Below, piece after piece: positions 56,101 through 62,341 of a DNA stretch of 64,000 bases. The stretch is from positions 1-64,000 of the forward strand of contig JAGCVI010000020.1 of assembly GCA_017962445.1 (NCBI GenBank), written 5' to 3'. The position numbers were made by a program, and so were the translations under genes. How positions within the stretch are numbered: the stretch's first letter is position 1; every line of letters starts with the position of its first letter. This DNA is from Bacteroidales bacterium. GTDB taxonomy: Bacteria; Bacteroidota; Bacteroidia; Bacteroidales; P3. Below the pieces are notes generated by a model. The model saw only the letters and a list, made by a program, of their open reading frames with translations. It searched no databases and was not told where the DNA came from.

Positions 56101-59031
56101 GGTGGAAATGTCTCCATGCAGAATATCGGAGACCTTCGTGCTTTGCATCTCATCAAGGGTACTACTGATACTATGATCATCGAGTGTGCAAACACTGACC
56201 GTGCAAGCGATAATACTACTGAAGGATGGGTATGTGTCTATATTGACCAGAACCGTGACGGTTATTTTGACTTTAATCCACAGATGGGCTTTTATGGCAT
56301 GGATTATGGCTATCCCTACACCGAAATAGTATATCACGACAGTATCAGGAGTAACACTCCGCTTAAATTCAATTTGACTATCCCGAACACAATTCATACT
56401 GGATACACAAGAATGCGTGTCGTGCTTGGACAGGGATTCCATCGTCCGTTCCCGGCAGACACTGTGCTCTCCAACGGTTGTGCACATGACTACTTGATAT
56501 ACATCGAGGAAGAGCCTGTATCGGTCGATGCTTGTGCTGCTCGTATCGTGGCTCCGCGCAGCCAGTTCATAGGTGGTCATACGGGCATTGGAGACGAAGA
56601 CTCTGTGGTGGTAAGCTTCATGATGGCCAACAAGGGCGCATCGGCTATCAATGCTGCTTCTGTCACTTATGCATTTATGAACAAGAGGGACACTGTTATC
56701 GGAAATATGCAGTGGACTGGTGATTTGGATGCAGGACACAGCGTTGAAATAGTTCTGCCGCAGCATCAGTTCCAGGTTGGTGTGACTGACTTTATGGTTG
56801 CTATTTCTGTCCCTGGCGATGAGAATCAGATAAACGACACATTGTTGTATCAGTACTATCGTGCACCAGTCATTCAGCTGTATTATGACGAGAGGTTTGA
56901 AGCTTGTGATACGGAGTGGTTTGCTCCACGCGGCTATACGGCATACTCGCGCAACCTTTGGGAGCGTGGCTATCCGCAAAAGGTCAACATCATGTCGTGT
57001 GTCAGCGATTCCAACGTCTGGGCTACCAATCTCTCGGGTTATATCAACACCTTCCAGACGGGTAACTTGAGCTACCTCTATACGCCTATCATCAATATCA
57101 CACAGATCAGACCTGACACTATCACGCTTTGGGTAGCTACTGATATGGCTGAGGGTCATCTCATGTATATGGAATTCTGCGACTATCTGGGCAGATGGAC
57201 TGTTATGGGTGACGGTAACGACACCTTGTGGTACAACTCCGGCGATGGCTGGACGGATGTGACATCTGGTTACGGCTACACTGAGTTCCGCTTCCCGACA
57301 TCAAGGGTCAGTGGTGACTTCCAGCAGCGAGTCCAGTTCCGCTTTGCATACAAGGCCGTGTCCGAGTCTGATGCCTGCGACGGTGCTGCGTTCGATAATG
57401 TTTACTTCGGTCGTCAGCGTCGAGGTGTTGATGCTGGTGTGGTTGCCATTATCTACCCGACAGAGCCTCGCTTCGGACAAGTAATCAATCCTAAGGTTGT
57501 TATTTATAACTATGGTTACGACACGCTCCACACCATCACTCTTGCGTATATGCCATATGGTTCGCCGTTAGCAACAATAGGCACCTACGAGAGCGAAGAG
57601 GGACTTGCACCCAATACTTCAACTGTATACACATTCCCGACTCCGTTCACAGTGATGAACGACTTCCCCGATACATTCAGTATTTGTGCATATACACGTA
57701 TGAATATGGACTTGTACAAGGACAATGATACCACATGCGGTCTCTTCTACCTCTCTCCATTGGACAACGACATGGGTATGGTGGGCTTTGTATCACCTCT
57801 TGAACATGTCATTGCCGGCGACTCGGTATTGGTCACCACTCGTTTGCGTAACTATGGACAGGCTCCGGTTCAATCGGCAACCGTCACGTATATTTACAAC
57901 AACATATACACGGTTACTGAAAATATCAACTTCCAAGATCTTCTTGGCCGTGAACTGCAGTCATTCGAGTACTTCAACTACTCGTTCCACGACCGGTTCC
58001 GAGCCTCGATGGGTTCAATAGACTTGAAGGCTTATGTAGAAATGGCTAACGATGATTATTTGTTCAATGATACTATCACAACGCGAATCAATGGTATTTC
58101 GGCTATTACCGACCTCAGGGCACGTGAGGTTTTGGTCGACACATCGCACTTCGACTACAACCAAATAGTACTTGTAGTTGACAATGTGGGTGCCCGTGCG
58201 GCTAACGACTTCGAATTGGGATTCTGGTATTACAACGACACCAACACCTTGGTACGTGCTACCTATCATTCTGAAGTTCCTCTGCCTGCTCTGGCAACGC
58301 TCTGCTACACGTTCGACACTCATCTGGTGCAGCATTCGCAGTACTACCGCTATGTGACTGCCTATGTACATGCATTGGATGATAATGACCGTTCCAACGA
58401 TACCACGACAGTCATAGGCAATCAGGTGATAGACCTCAGGGCAGTGCGTGTGATTGTTGAGGAAAACCGTGAGGATAGTTGCAAAGTGTATCTTGAAATT
58501 GAGAATGTCGGTAACAGAAACTCGACACGTAGTCTTGACTTTGAAGCCACTGTCAACGGCACGAGAGTGAGAGTGAACAGCTTCAGCCGTGAGATTGCTC
58601 CAGGTGAGAGATACAAGTTGGCATTCACCAAGAAGATCCCCAAGAGCCCGACACGTACGTATGAAGGCTATGGCACCATCACCAACAGCGACGACCGTAA
58701 CGCAAGCAACAACTCCACATCTGTTGTCGAGGTTGTGAACTATGTGGACGGTATCCCGCTCGTTACAACAAACGGTATGGTACTGCAACAGAACTATCCT
58801 AACCCGTTTGACAATGCAACGCGCATCGAGTTCACACTGCCGTACAGCGGTAAGGTTAAGTTCTTCGTCATGGATGAACTCGGTCGTCTGGTATATCAGA
58901 AAGTTGATGTATATTCAAGCGGTGATCATTCCATCGACTTCAACGACAGCAGTCTCAACACAGGTGTCTATTACTATGGCATCGAGATGGACGGCGAACG
59001 CTTGATGCGCAAGATGATTCTGAAACGCTAA
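47152..59031 (+). CDS. Giant modular T9SS cargo surface protein
   Basis: The 3959-residue protein has a signal peptide (1-22), a MAM-like jellyroll (about 25-220), and a chain of Ig/CARDB-like modules, about 11 of which end in an N-D-T or similar motif (such as PANDTS, FNDTVS, VPTNDT, LNDTLR). Interspersed are two right-handed beta-helix regions (about 645-1075 and 2010-2450, each ending GAFEF or GAHEF), a lamin-tail-like domain (about 1300-1430) and a GEVED domain (about 3000-3120, VYIDQNRDGYFDF). The last 75 or so residues are a type A T9SS sorting domain (LQQNYPNPFDNATRIEF to LMRKMILKR). It should be exported, cut at the C-terminus and fixed to the surface. Adhesion or polymer binding is likely but unproven. 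Confidence 0.93.
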   Translation: MKKVSLLLSLISLILCFSAQGQIVTKYQQGFESSGETYSYHATQGGSFVTTVSSLYSSGNSCLKLCHSSQEVIVELDTIDFTDNGQLNAFYLEFSHICDVNPLSCQSASDVATVEVKRPGEAYWNVLGDQDYDHSWGGGSEEFSTNPSFSERSYDLWMGLSPTNSWWKHERFTIYNYVTGSLADRKLQIRFRLKPRTASGASNEGWYLDNITVKCSPNSMVLPVTNMIAYPDMMEYPNSRGTKIMAEFTTIAVQGMCQDSIYLLYRLGTNAPIVRSNMTAVPGYTNRFVGYIPFCGFDTVVNWRMIAKDNTPNHNQTNYPQDENSWGQYKCVRGRQTINQLSESTASTNDFPFANYADTRVQMVFNKYDLANAGYKPGAITQIRYMAASSVNNSNHERFVIKMCNVPDYFVMPSDNKFYTEFQKVVYDSSLSLTQNNGTYGTIYLQDTFFYAGHDIMVTMYCDNVLNDPAALSVRCFNPSVSSGGTLNTFCNGYVGYSSLNNPYFKFGTLNQKLPNFIFVSNAHAPLVHDCGISGFIHPNDTTPAVAGTNNNVVVTLKNYGAADMNGVRIYYSVDNGAHQYFDWTGTLVAGATTNVTINTTQTYTPGYHEMIAWVDDSILVSGVRYRDHEPYNDTLWTRFIACDGAMSGTRHVGGSTPDYSTLEQFLYAVSQCGVNGPLTVKLAPGTYRPVVFPTIPGTSVSNYILFEPEGNGNTVTFEADNVSNNGLTANSLINLQSANHIRFNRINFLSSVYVSNAATYQVRLGINSTGCQFTNCNFSEGAGSAATPADYMIATALLYSGGCDSLRVENCSFSRGKAGISLIGPASDNMARGSSIIGNSFTHQGINGVIIRNQIGATVDSNVFDDVYANSSYVILLQDCGGASRITRNTVYVTSGASCIGATGFSGSSTAYAVVANNMLVSADDGTSNMLTTPLNIINADYTKVVFNSIKMTAPTRSGIAAATFGGSGIDHSQFYNNIVSCFDTVNFAFNYIPTQGSTNYIGYNIYYSKSPVLNKYDGINCLNFTSWLSHCSDGSSQVVDPAFLNSTNTDLRSYSQSVKNHGVPIAEVTNDLFGTPRDLTTPCVGAFEFAALPYDFEVIEYIEPYDEYCQAPSNAPIKVVIKNSGVNAFDPSTAGTNVQLTYSRTNVPGQMVPTYSGNVLVNRVIPATDTIIFNTGITMPFLPNGLLDTTYHLYTWLTSTIDPNPANDTSFTLVTAHYHAPAPDSIAMSINYGTAATVNATGGLQNWYSNIFTSSTLHKSEVYWYTSPTSTTPIWRGNTFVTDPLYTDTSFYIRQKRDFPLVKITEVQFKNNMPGVTYPMPLWMNSQTTFAIELTNVGDYPADMTDDTIMLVSNTSSLNNKIYKFPHVVIQPGASLVLQYRGGINADSVHTLGTANLTANLNANLGVLYYSNGVIEDAVAFNLVTTQNQWTSKNVPNNVWAGSGIVMPDSTAGVYRKGWPTGNSLSNAQQYWQIADNNNKMTLGTTNTNLIRYTDNGCLGDVAPVRIHLISLPDVDMAIDSLDLASGCGLGIDSLSVVIHNRGSQASGTVIAHYDIVASPATGQALAYQSCIDTLPSMPSMTMVNHTFSVPVNFTVNYGNLDFTLRVWVEKISADNTNFNDTVSQVILSSFTPSLPNVYSYDTVNYGEQAVLQAMTPPADSLAWYDRDMQPLDTVNVFTSNYLYVDDTFYVSAFGPAENPIHVGTLASTNSASGYPSPYNPNKKFVREQYLFPAEDLIAAGHGAGPINSISFYLDTILAAAGQITFTDYEVSLGVTSDLTFASNTAWHDVTPYYSANTLTVSNSAKGWIKHTFDSTFVWDGTSNIVVQIIRTVNPNITQGAKTRYTAAGSNKVLYKNDNNNISNLNNSGSRSANRPDVRFGFVDFGCEGPAKPVYVTVIGTPATDAAIDWPESYDTVNFSSCGNIDVDVTVTNMGLSSISGYTINYWIDGVQGVYNGTTPIASRNSATLTIAQPALSPGRHHIRAIVNIAGDTVPTNDTISRVFNVRFCAGTYTIGTGGLFANFTTAIDTLVNAGIDGPIVFSVYGGTYNEQLTIGQVDGTSSTNTITFRGATGDSSDVVLRFAPVTTANYVLNLDGAEYMRFENMTFYSAGAQTFSNVINLANSNNIHFSHDLVRVKGTINNANANCFVVGENVRYLYIDTCCIDSGYYAIRSIVNTPGLSEGMYINSNDIVNFQYQGIYLRKVNDVYVMRNRIHTGVNINNRSLVGVFIAEHEGPVTIERNNVVLSDNRSGGKQGIKLVNVSASNATRSHVYNNMAAISGTGNSGLTCAGIYIDSSSWINVYFNTCQIYLGTSNQGLTTRAFSVESTSSDLYVMNNIFSNISRGYALYAKQAANITTSNYNDYWTNSDTRFAYWSTECVDFASLRAANSQDVNSQNIRPYFISTDDLHLSLGDLCEKAQYNTEVPNDIDGTIRPQIPNPCIGAHEFERANHNVAVKDILTPELGVTDNIESDTLWVKVLLTNDGMSTEYNLSWWAEIDGTSPLISSVHRSIPEIQPQQDIYDSVPISMPIGIIDTQYVTVHFPLTGDIVPENNDMTVPFFLDPAYNLRAQTVAAESGDGCRLQNTQISVTLTNVGRKTFTAGTTVQIGYQAILQTSGVTVSTLPLQHVENAILPVDVEPNASVTLNYVQPANLYPTGIAKDIVVRVRAWNTYQYDQKPANDTTTYINVNSKFTPSAPVGIDLHIPYATWDTIFASQTDNPPTGAAIHRPIRWHRDSTAEPYYASNNYNLSCRWETPQYFHDSVYYLSCISSSGCTSYYNPVHVYLNPRVPVDMALLSVEEPLPQMVYMVGDTVKVALINYGSQSITNIPVVYQLYSPTHQLLQEVQETCHATVPPDSIYVFSFDSLITVPSWYNPTQSNNKYYIKTWTDMPNENVRLNDTLRVPHQFVAATDVAYATPQVDVKLGLDITRVAYSSLDNVVSPVGYSYLNFVNATNELSTNNVAGAVSSPSEISGGVQDFGGNVSMQNIGDLRALHLIKGTTDTMIIECANTDRASDNTTEGWVCVYIDQNRDGYFDFNPQMGFYGMDYGYPYTEIVYHDSIRSNTPLKFNLTIPNTIHTGYTRMRVVLGQGFHRPFPADTVLSNGCAHDYLIYIEEEPVSVDACAARIVAPRSQFIGGHTGIGDEDSVVVSFMMANKGASAINAASVTYAFMNKRDTVIGNMQWTGDLDAGHSVEIVLPQHQFQVGVTDFMVAISVPGDENQINDTLLYQYYRAPVIQLYYDERFEACDTEWFAPRGYTAYSRNLWERGYPQKVNIMSCVSDSNVWATNLSGYINTFQTGNLSYLYTPIINITQIRPDTITLWVATDMAEGHLMYMEFCDYLGRWTVMGDGNDTLWYNSGDGWTDVTSGYGYTEFRFPTSRVSGDFQQRVQFRFAYKAVSESDACDGAAFDNVYFGRQRRGVDAGVVAIIYPTEPRFGQVINPKVVIYNYGYDTLHTITLAYMPYGSPLATIGTYESEEGLAPNTSTVYTFPTPFTVMNDFPDTFSICAYTRMNMDLYKDNDTTCGLFYLSPLDNDMGMVGFVSPLEHVIAGDSVLVTTRLRNYGQAPVQSATVTYIYNNIYTVTENINFQDLLGRELQSFEYFNYSFHDRFRASMGSIDLKAYVEMANDDYLFNDTITTRINGISAITDLRAREVLVDTSHFDYNQIVLVVDNVGARAANDFELGFWYYNDTNTLVRATYHSEVPLPALATLCYTFDTHLVQHSQYYRYVTAYVHALDDNDRSNDTTTVIGNQVIDLRAVRVIVEENREDSCKVYLEIENVGNRNSTRSLDFEATVNGTRVRVNSFSREIAPGERYKLAFTKKIPKSPTRTYEGYGTITNSDDRNASNNSTSVVEVVNYVDGIPLVTTNGMVLQQNYPNPFDNATRIEFTLPYSGKVKFFVMDELGRLVYQKVDVYSSGDHSIDFNDSSLNTGVYYYGIEMDGERLMRKMILKR

Positions 59032-59035
59032 TTGC

Positions 59036-60370
59036 ATGCTGAGTCGTTTTACAGACTTTATCCGTAAGGAGCATTTGATTGCCGAAGGGCAGCAAGTGCT
59101 CCTTGCTGTTAGTGGCGGTCGAGATTCGGTTGCCCTTGCCGAACTGTCGTCGCGGGCGGGTCTGTGTTTTGCCATCGCTCATTGCAACTTTCATTTGCGT
59201 GAATGTGATTGCGACCGTGATGAACAGTTTGTAAGGCGATTGGCTGTTCACTACAATGTTCCGTGCCATGTTGCCCAATTCGACACAAATGAATATGCGC
59301 ATAGTCATGGCTTGTCGGTCGAGGAGGCTGCACGTGAGTTGCGATACTCTTTTTTTGAGCAGGTATGTCAAACAAATAGATATGACCTTATCGCAACGGC
59401 GCATCATCGCGATGATGCCGTTGAGACATTTTTCATTAATCTGTTGCGTGGTACAGGAATAGCAGGATTGCATGGAATCAAGCTTCGGAATGGAAATGTT
59501 ATTAGGCCGATGCTTTGTTTCGGACGTGCCGATATCGATTCGTTTGTCAGGGATAATAATCTCCAGTATGTTGAAGACTACACCAATTCGCAGCCTCTCT
59601 ATCTGCGCAATCGTATAAGGTTGCAACTGATACCTCTGTTGCGGGAACTGTCACCTTCGTTCGACAATACTATGCAGGACAACCTGGGACGCCTTGCCGA
59701 GGTCGAATCAGTATATCGATATGCATTGCAGCAGCTGCATGACGATTTGGTTTCTACAAACGAAAACCAGGTGTGTATTGACATCAAAAAGTTGAAGAAG
59801 TATGACTTCTTCCCAACGATTCTATTTGAACTGTTGCGCCCATATGGCTTCACATCTTCTGTTACTGCTGACATCGCACGTTCTATTGATGGTCGCAGTG
59901 GTCTTCGCTTCTTTTCTGACGCATATTGTGTCGTTAAGGACCGCGACCGCTTGTTGGTTGTTGATAATAGCAATAATTCCTCGGATTATGATGAAGTCTT
60001 TACAATAGAATCGTCATGTACAATGTTGGAATATCCTTTGTCTCTTGTCTTTCAGCGTGGCATTGCAGGCGACTGGCCATTGAAGATGTCTCAGTCGGAG
60101 GTCTGTTTTGATGTCGATAAATTGAAATTTCCACTAACGCTACGCCATTGGCGCCATGGTGACCGTTTTCGCCCTTTTGGAATGCAGGGAAGCCGTTTGG
60201 TTAGCGACTACTTCACTGACATAAAGATGGATGTCGAGGGAAAAAAACATGTATGGATCCTTTGCGACGCTAACGACCGGATAATATGGATTGTCAACCA
60301 CAGGGCATCAGCGATTGCATCGGTGACGCAATCCACTAAAAATATTTTGAAAATAAGTTTGAATAAATAA
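59036..60370 (+). CDS. tilS: tRNA(Ile)-lysidine synthase
   Basis: The 444-residue ATP-dependent enzyme puts lysine on C34 of the minor isoleucine tRNA so that it reads AUA; it is usually essential. The PP-loop is AVSGGRDSVAL (SGGRDS at 26-31), and the family motifs HCNFHLRE and ATAHHRDDAVETFFINLLRGTG follow. The C-terminal substrate-binding domain ends at HVWILCDANDRIIWIVNHRAS. It starts 4 bp after the stop of the giant surface gene with no visible promoter between, so it may depend on that transcript or on a promoter inside it. It converges on the next gene with 7 bp between the stops. Confidence 0.95.
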   Translation: MLSRFTDFIRKEHLIAEGQQVLLAVSGGRDSVALAELSSRAGLCFAIAHCNFHLRECDCDRDEQFVRRLAVHYNVPCHVAQFDTNEYAHSHGLSVEEAARELRYSFFEQVCQTNRYDLIATAHHRDDAVETFFINLLRGTGIAGLHGIKLRNGNVIRPMLCFGRADIDSFVRDNNLQYVEDYTNSQPLYLRNRIRLQLIPLLRELSPSFDNTMQDNLGRLAEVESVYRYALQQLHDDLVSTNENQVCIDIKKLKKYDFFPTILFELLRPYGFTSSVTADIARSIDGRSGLRFFSDAYCVVKDRDRLLVVDNSNNSSDYDEVFTIESSCTMLEYPLSLVFQRGIAGDWPLKMSQSEVCFDVDKLKFPLTLRHWRHGDRFRPFGMQGSRLVSDYFTDIKMDVEGKKHVWILCDANDRIIWIVNHRASAIASVTQSTKNILKISLNK

Positions 60371-60377
60371 GACTTGT

Positions 60378-61652
60378 CTAGAAGTCAGTCTTTATGTATG
60401 TGCCATACCCAACCAGTCTGTCATAGCGGGAGCCTGGTTGTCGAAGGTATACGTAAACTGTATAATTGTTTGGCATTGCAAAATGGTCACCCTCAAGCGT
60501 GGCGGTAAGACCTTCGGTTTCTCCGGTGGGCAGGAATACCAGTTGGTAAGAATAGTAACCTTGTTTCAAAAGCATACGTTTTGTGTAGGCCTTGTATTTT
60601 GCGTTCCATTCCATTCTGCTGTCGTCGTCCAGCCTCCATTGCGTGATGTCGCCCAAGATGTAGATATTGCCATTCAGGAAAGGTCGTTCCATCGGGAAAC
60701 TGAAATTCACCCAGACGTAGTCTGCTTCAATCTGCGGCTCGCGGCGTTCGCGGATATTTATCTTCATTCCGCCGTTCAGACTTGAATATTGGGTGTAAAC
60801 TTTGTCTGAACGGTCTTCTTCAGGCTGCAGGAAAGCGAAATTCTCCCCACCCCATTGCTCTATGCGCTGCACATGATACATCGCAGCCCACATGTTGCTG
60901 AGGTCGAAATATCTAAAGCTGTTGCCTCCAGGAAAGACATTCTCGGCATGCCAGCGATACATCATTGTGTTGCCCGAGAAACCACTGAATGGCATCGTCC
61001 GTTTCAGGTCTTCACGTCGGTTTTGCTGTACAATTATGCGGTAGTATTCTGCTTGTGAGGGTAAGAAACTGCCGTCGCGGGGTGTGATGCCGATGCTTAT
61101 CTCTTGGTCTCTGTTGATGTTGCCGTATGCACCGCTAGGCTTGCTAATGGTGGCCTCTATGTTTGTCAGGTTCTCAAACACACAAAATCTTTTTGTCAGA
61201 ATAATACTGTCGGGATTGTCTTTGTAGTATATTTCAAGCACATAGTTCCCCGAGGCTGTAAAAGCACTGTATCTTGACGGAAGTGGCTGATAATAGTTAA
61301 CATAGTTCTGCAGTGTGTTGAACGAGAATTGGTAGTTCTCAATATCTCCCTCTTCCATGCCGTTGATGAATTCACTTGGCTCCAGATTGTCAATGTTCCA
61401 GTCGGCATCGCAATGTCTTATTCGGTAACGGAAGTTGCCAGGCTGTGGTTCCAATATGTCAAATCGAAGCATCAGCTGTTCGGAAGGTTCTCCGGGGTTT
61501 CCCATCGGTATTATGGGCCTTTCTAATTCAATGTCGCCGCGTGTCAGGAAAACGCTCCTGACCTCGTTGCACCATATCGAGTCGATGGCTGTCTGGCAGA
61601 TAGACATTTGGGTCGAAACCAGTACAAATGCGATGAGAATCAGTTTTTTCAT
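60378..61652 (-). CDS. Type IX secretion system plug protein (DUF5103)
   Basis: The roughly 424-residue exported protein has a signal peptide ending in SICQ and the DUF5103 architecture: an N-terminal domain (VRSVFLTRGDIELERPIIP) followed by beta-sandwich domains with RIRHCDADWNIDNLEPSEF and GGMKINIRERREPQIEADYVW. Proteins of this family close the T9SS translocon pore formed by SprA when no cargo is bound. The frame opens at 61742, but the ATG at 61652 gives the signal peptide. It overlaps the upstream beta-barrel gene by 4 bp (ATGA). Confidence 0.88.
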   Translation of the reverse strand: MKKLILIAFVLVSTQMSICQTAIDSIWCNEVRSVFLTRGDIELERPIIPMGNPGEPSEQLMLRFDILEPQPGNFRYRIRHCDADWNIDNLEPSEFINGMEEGDIENYQFSFNTLQNYVNYYQPLPSRYSAFTASGNYVLEIYYKDNPDSIILTKRFCVFENLTNIEATISKPSGAYGNINRDQEISIGITPRDGSFLPSQAEYYRIIVQQNRREDLKRTMPFSGFSGNTMMYRWHAENVFPGGNSFRYFDLSNMWAAMYHVQRIEQWGGENFAFLQPEEDRSDKVYTQYSSLNGGMKINIRERREPQIEADYVWVNFSFPMERPFLNGNIYILGDITQWRLDDDSRMEWNAKYKAYTKRMLLKQGYYSYQLVFLPTGETEGLTATLEGDHFAMPNNYTVYVYLRQPGSRYDRLVGYGTYIKTDF

Positions 61653-62329
61653 TGAAAATGATATGCTACGTGTAAGGAAACAGTGTATGGTTTGACATAA
61701 AGGTCGTGAGAGTCGACATTGAGCAAATCTGTAATGCCCCATTTAAATTCAAGGCGTGTCTGCCAGTGGCTTTTGAATTCATATCCAACAGCAATTGCGA
61801 GGCCCGCGTTGAAATCGTTCAGTGCAAAACGTGGCTCGCCAGTGCGTGGATCTGTGCCAATTGTCCGTGAATATGGATTTTCAATGCTTCCTTCACCGCT
61901 GATGCTGTTGAAAATGACGAAATGGCTGAAGGGACCGGTCGATAGCATCCATTGACCTTTGTTGGCGTCTATCCTGTATACTACAGGAATCGTAATGTCC
62001 ATTCCGTAAGTAGTCAGATAGTTCGATTCACCGCTTTTCTCCAGCCTCACACGTTCAATCTTGCCGGATGTCCACATTTGCAAGCTCCATTTTCTGGTAA
62101 TATGGTATTCCAGAAAGGCTCCGGCTTCAAAACCTGGTGAGGCCTGTACTTTGTCTGGGACGTTGGTGGCGGTCGTTAGGTCGTAGCGGCAGCCGGTAAT
62201 GTTTACTCCGGAGGCAATACCCCAGCTGACGTATTGTCGGTTCTCGTCTTCGTTGTTCTGTTGTTGAGCCGATGCGGGTGCTGCGAAAAGCACAGGAATC
62301 AGAAGTATTAGTAATCGGTGGATTTTCAT
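61649..62329 (-). CDS. Small outer membrane beta-barrel protein
   Basis: The 226-residue product has a signal peptide ending in ASAQ and then about eight amphipathic beta strands, such as WSLQMWTSGKIERVRLE, GMDITIPVVYRI and QTRLEFKWGITDLL, closing with VSLHVAYHFQ. This is the layout of the OmpW/PorT-like eight-stranded barrels common in Bacteroidota. It lies between the DUF5686 and T9SS plug genes, 12 bp from one and overlapping the other, so all three are probably co-expressed. A T9SS link is suggested by position only. Confidence 0.82.
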   Translation of the reverse strand: MKIHRLLILLIPVLFAAPASAQQQNNEDENRQYVSWGIASGVNITGCRYDLTTATNVPDKVQASPGFEAGAFLEYHITRKWSLQMWTSGKIERVRLEKSGESNYLTTYGMDITIPVVYRIDANKGQWMLSTGPFSHFVIFNSISGEGSIENPYSRTIGTDPRTGEPRFALNDFNAGLAIAVGYEFKSHWQTRLEFKWGITDLLNVDSHDLYVKPYTVSLHVAYHFQ

Positions 62330-62341
62330 GGTGCTGTGCTG

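Noticed and set aside
55795..57159. 454-codon minus-strand frame inside the giant gene
   Set aside because: Composition is rich in Arg, Ser, Ile and Cys without domains; antisense shadow of the GEVED-containing region.
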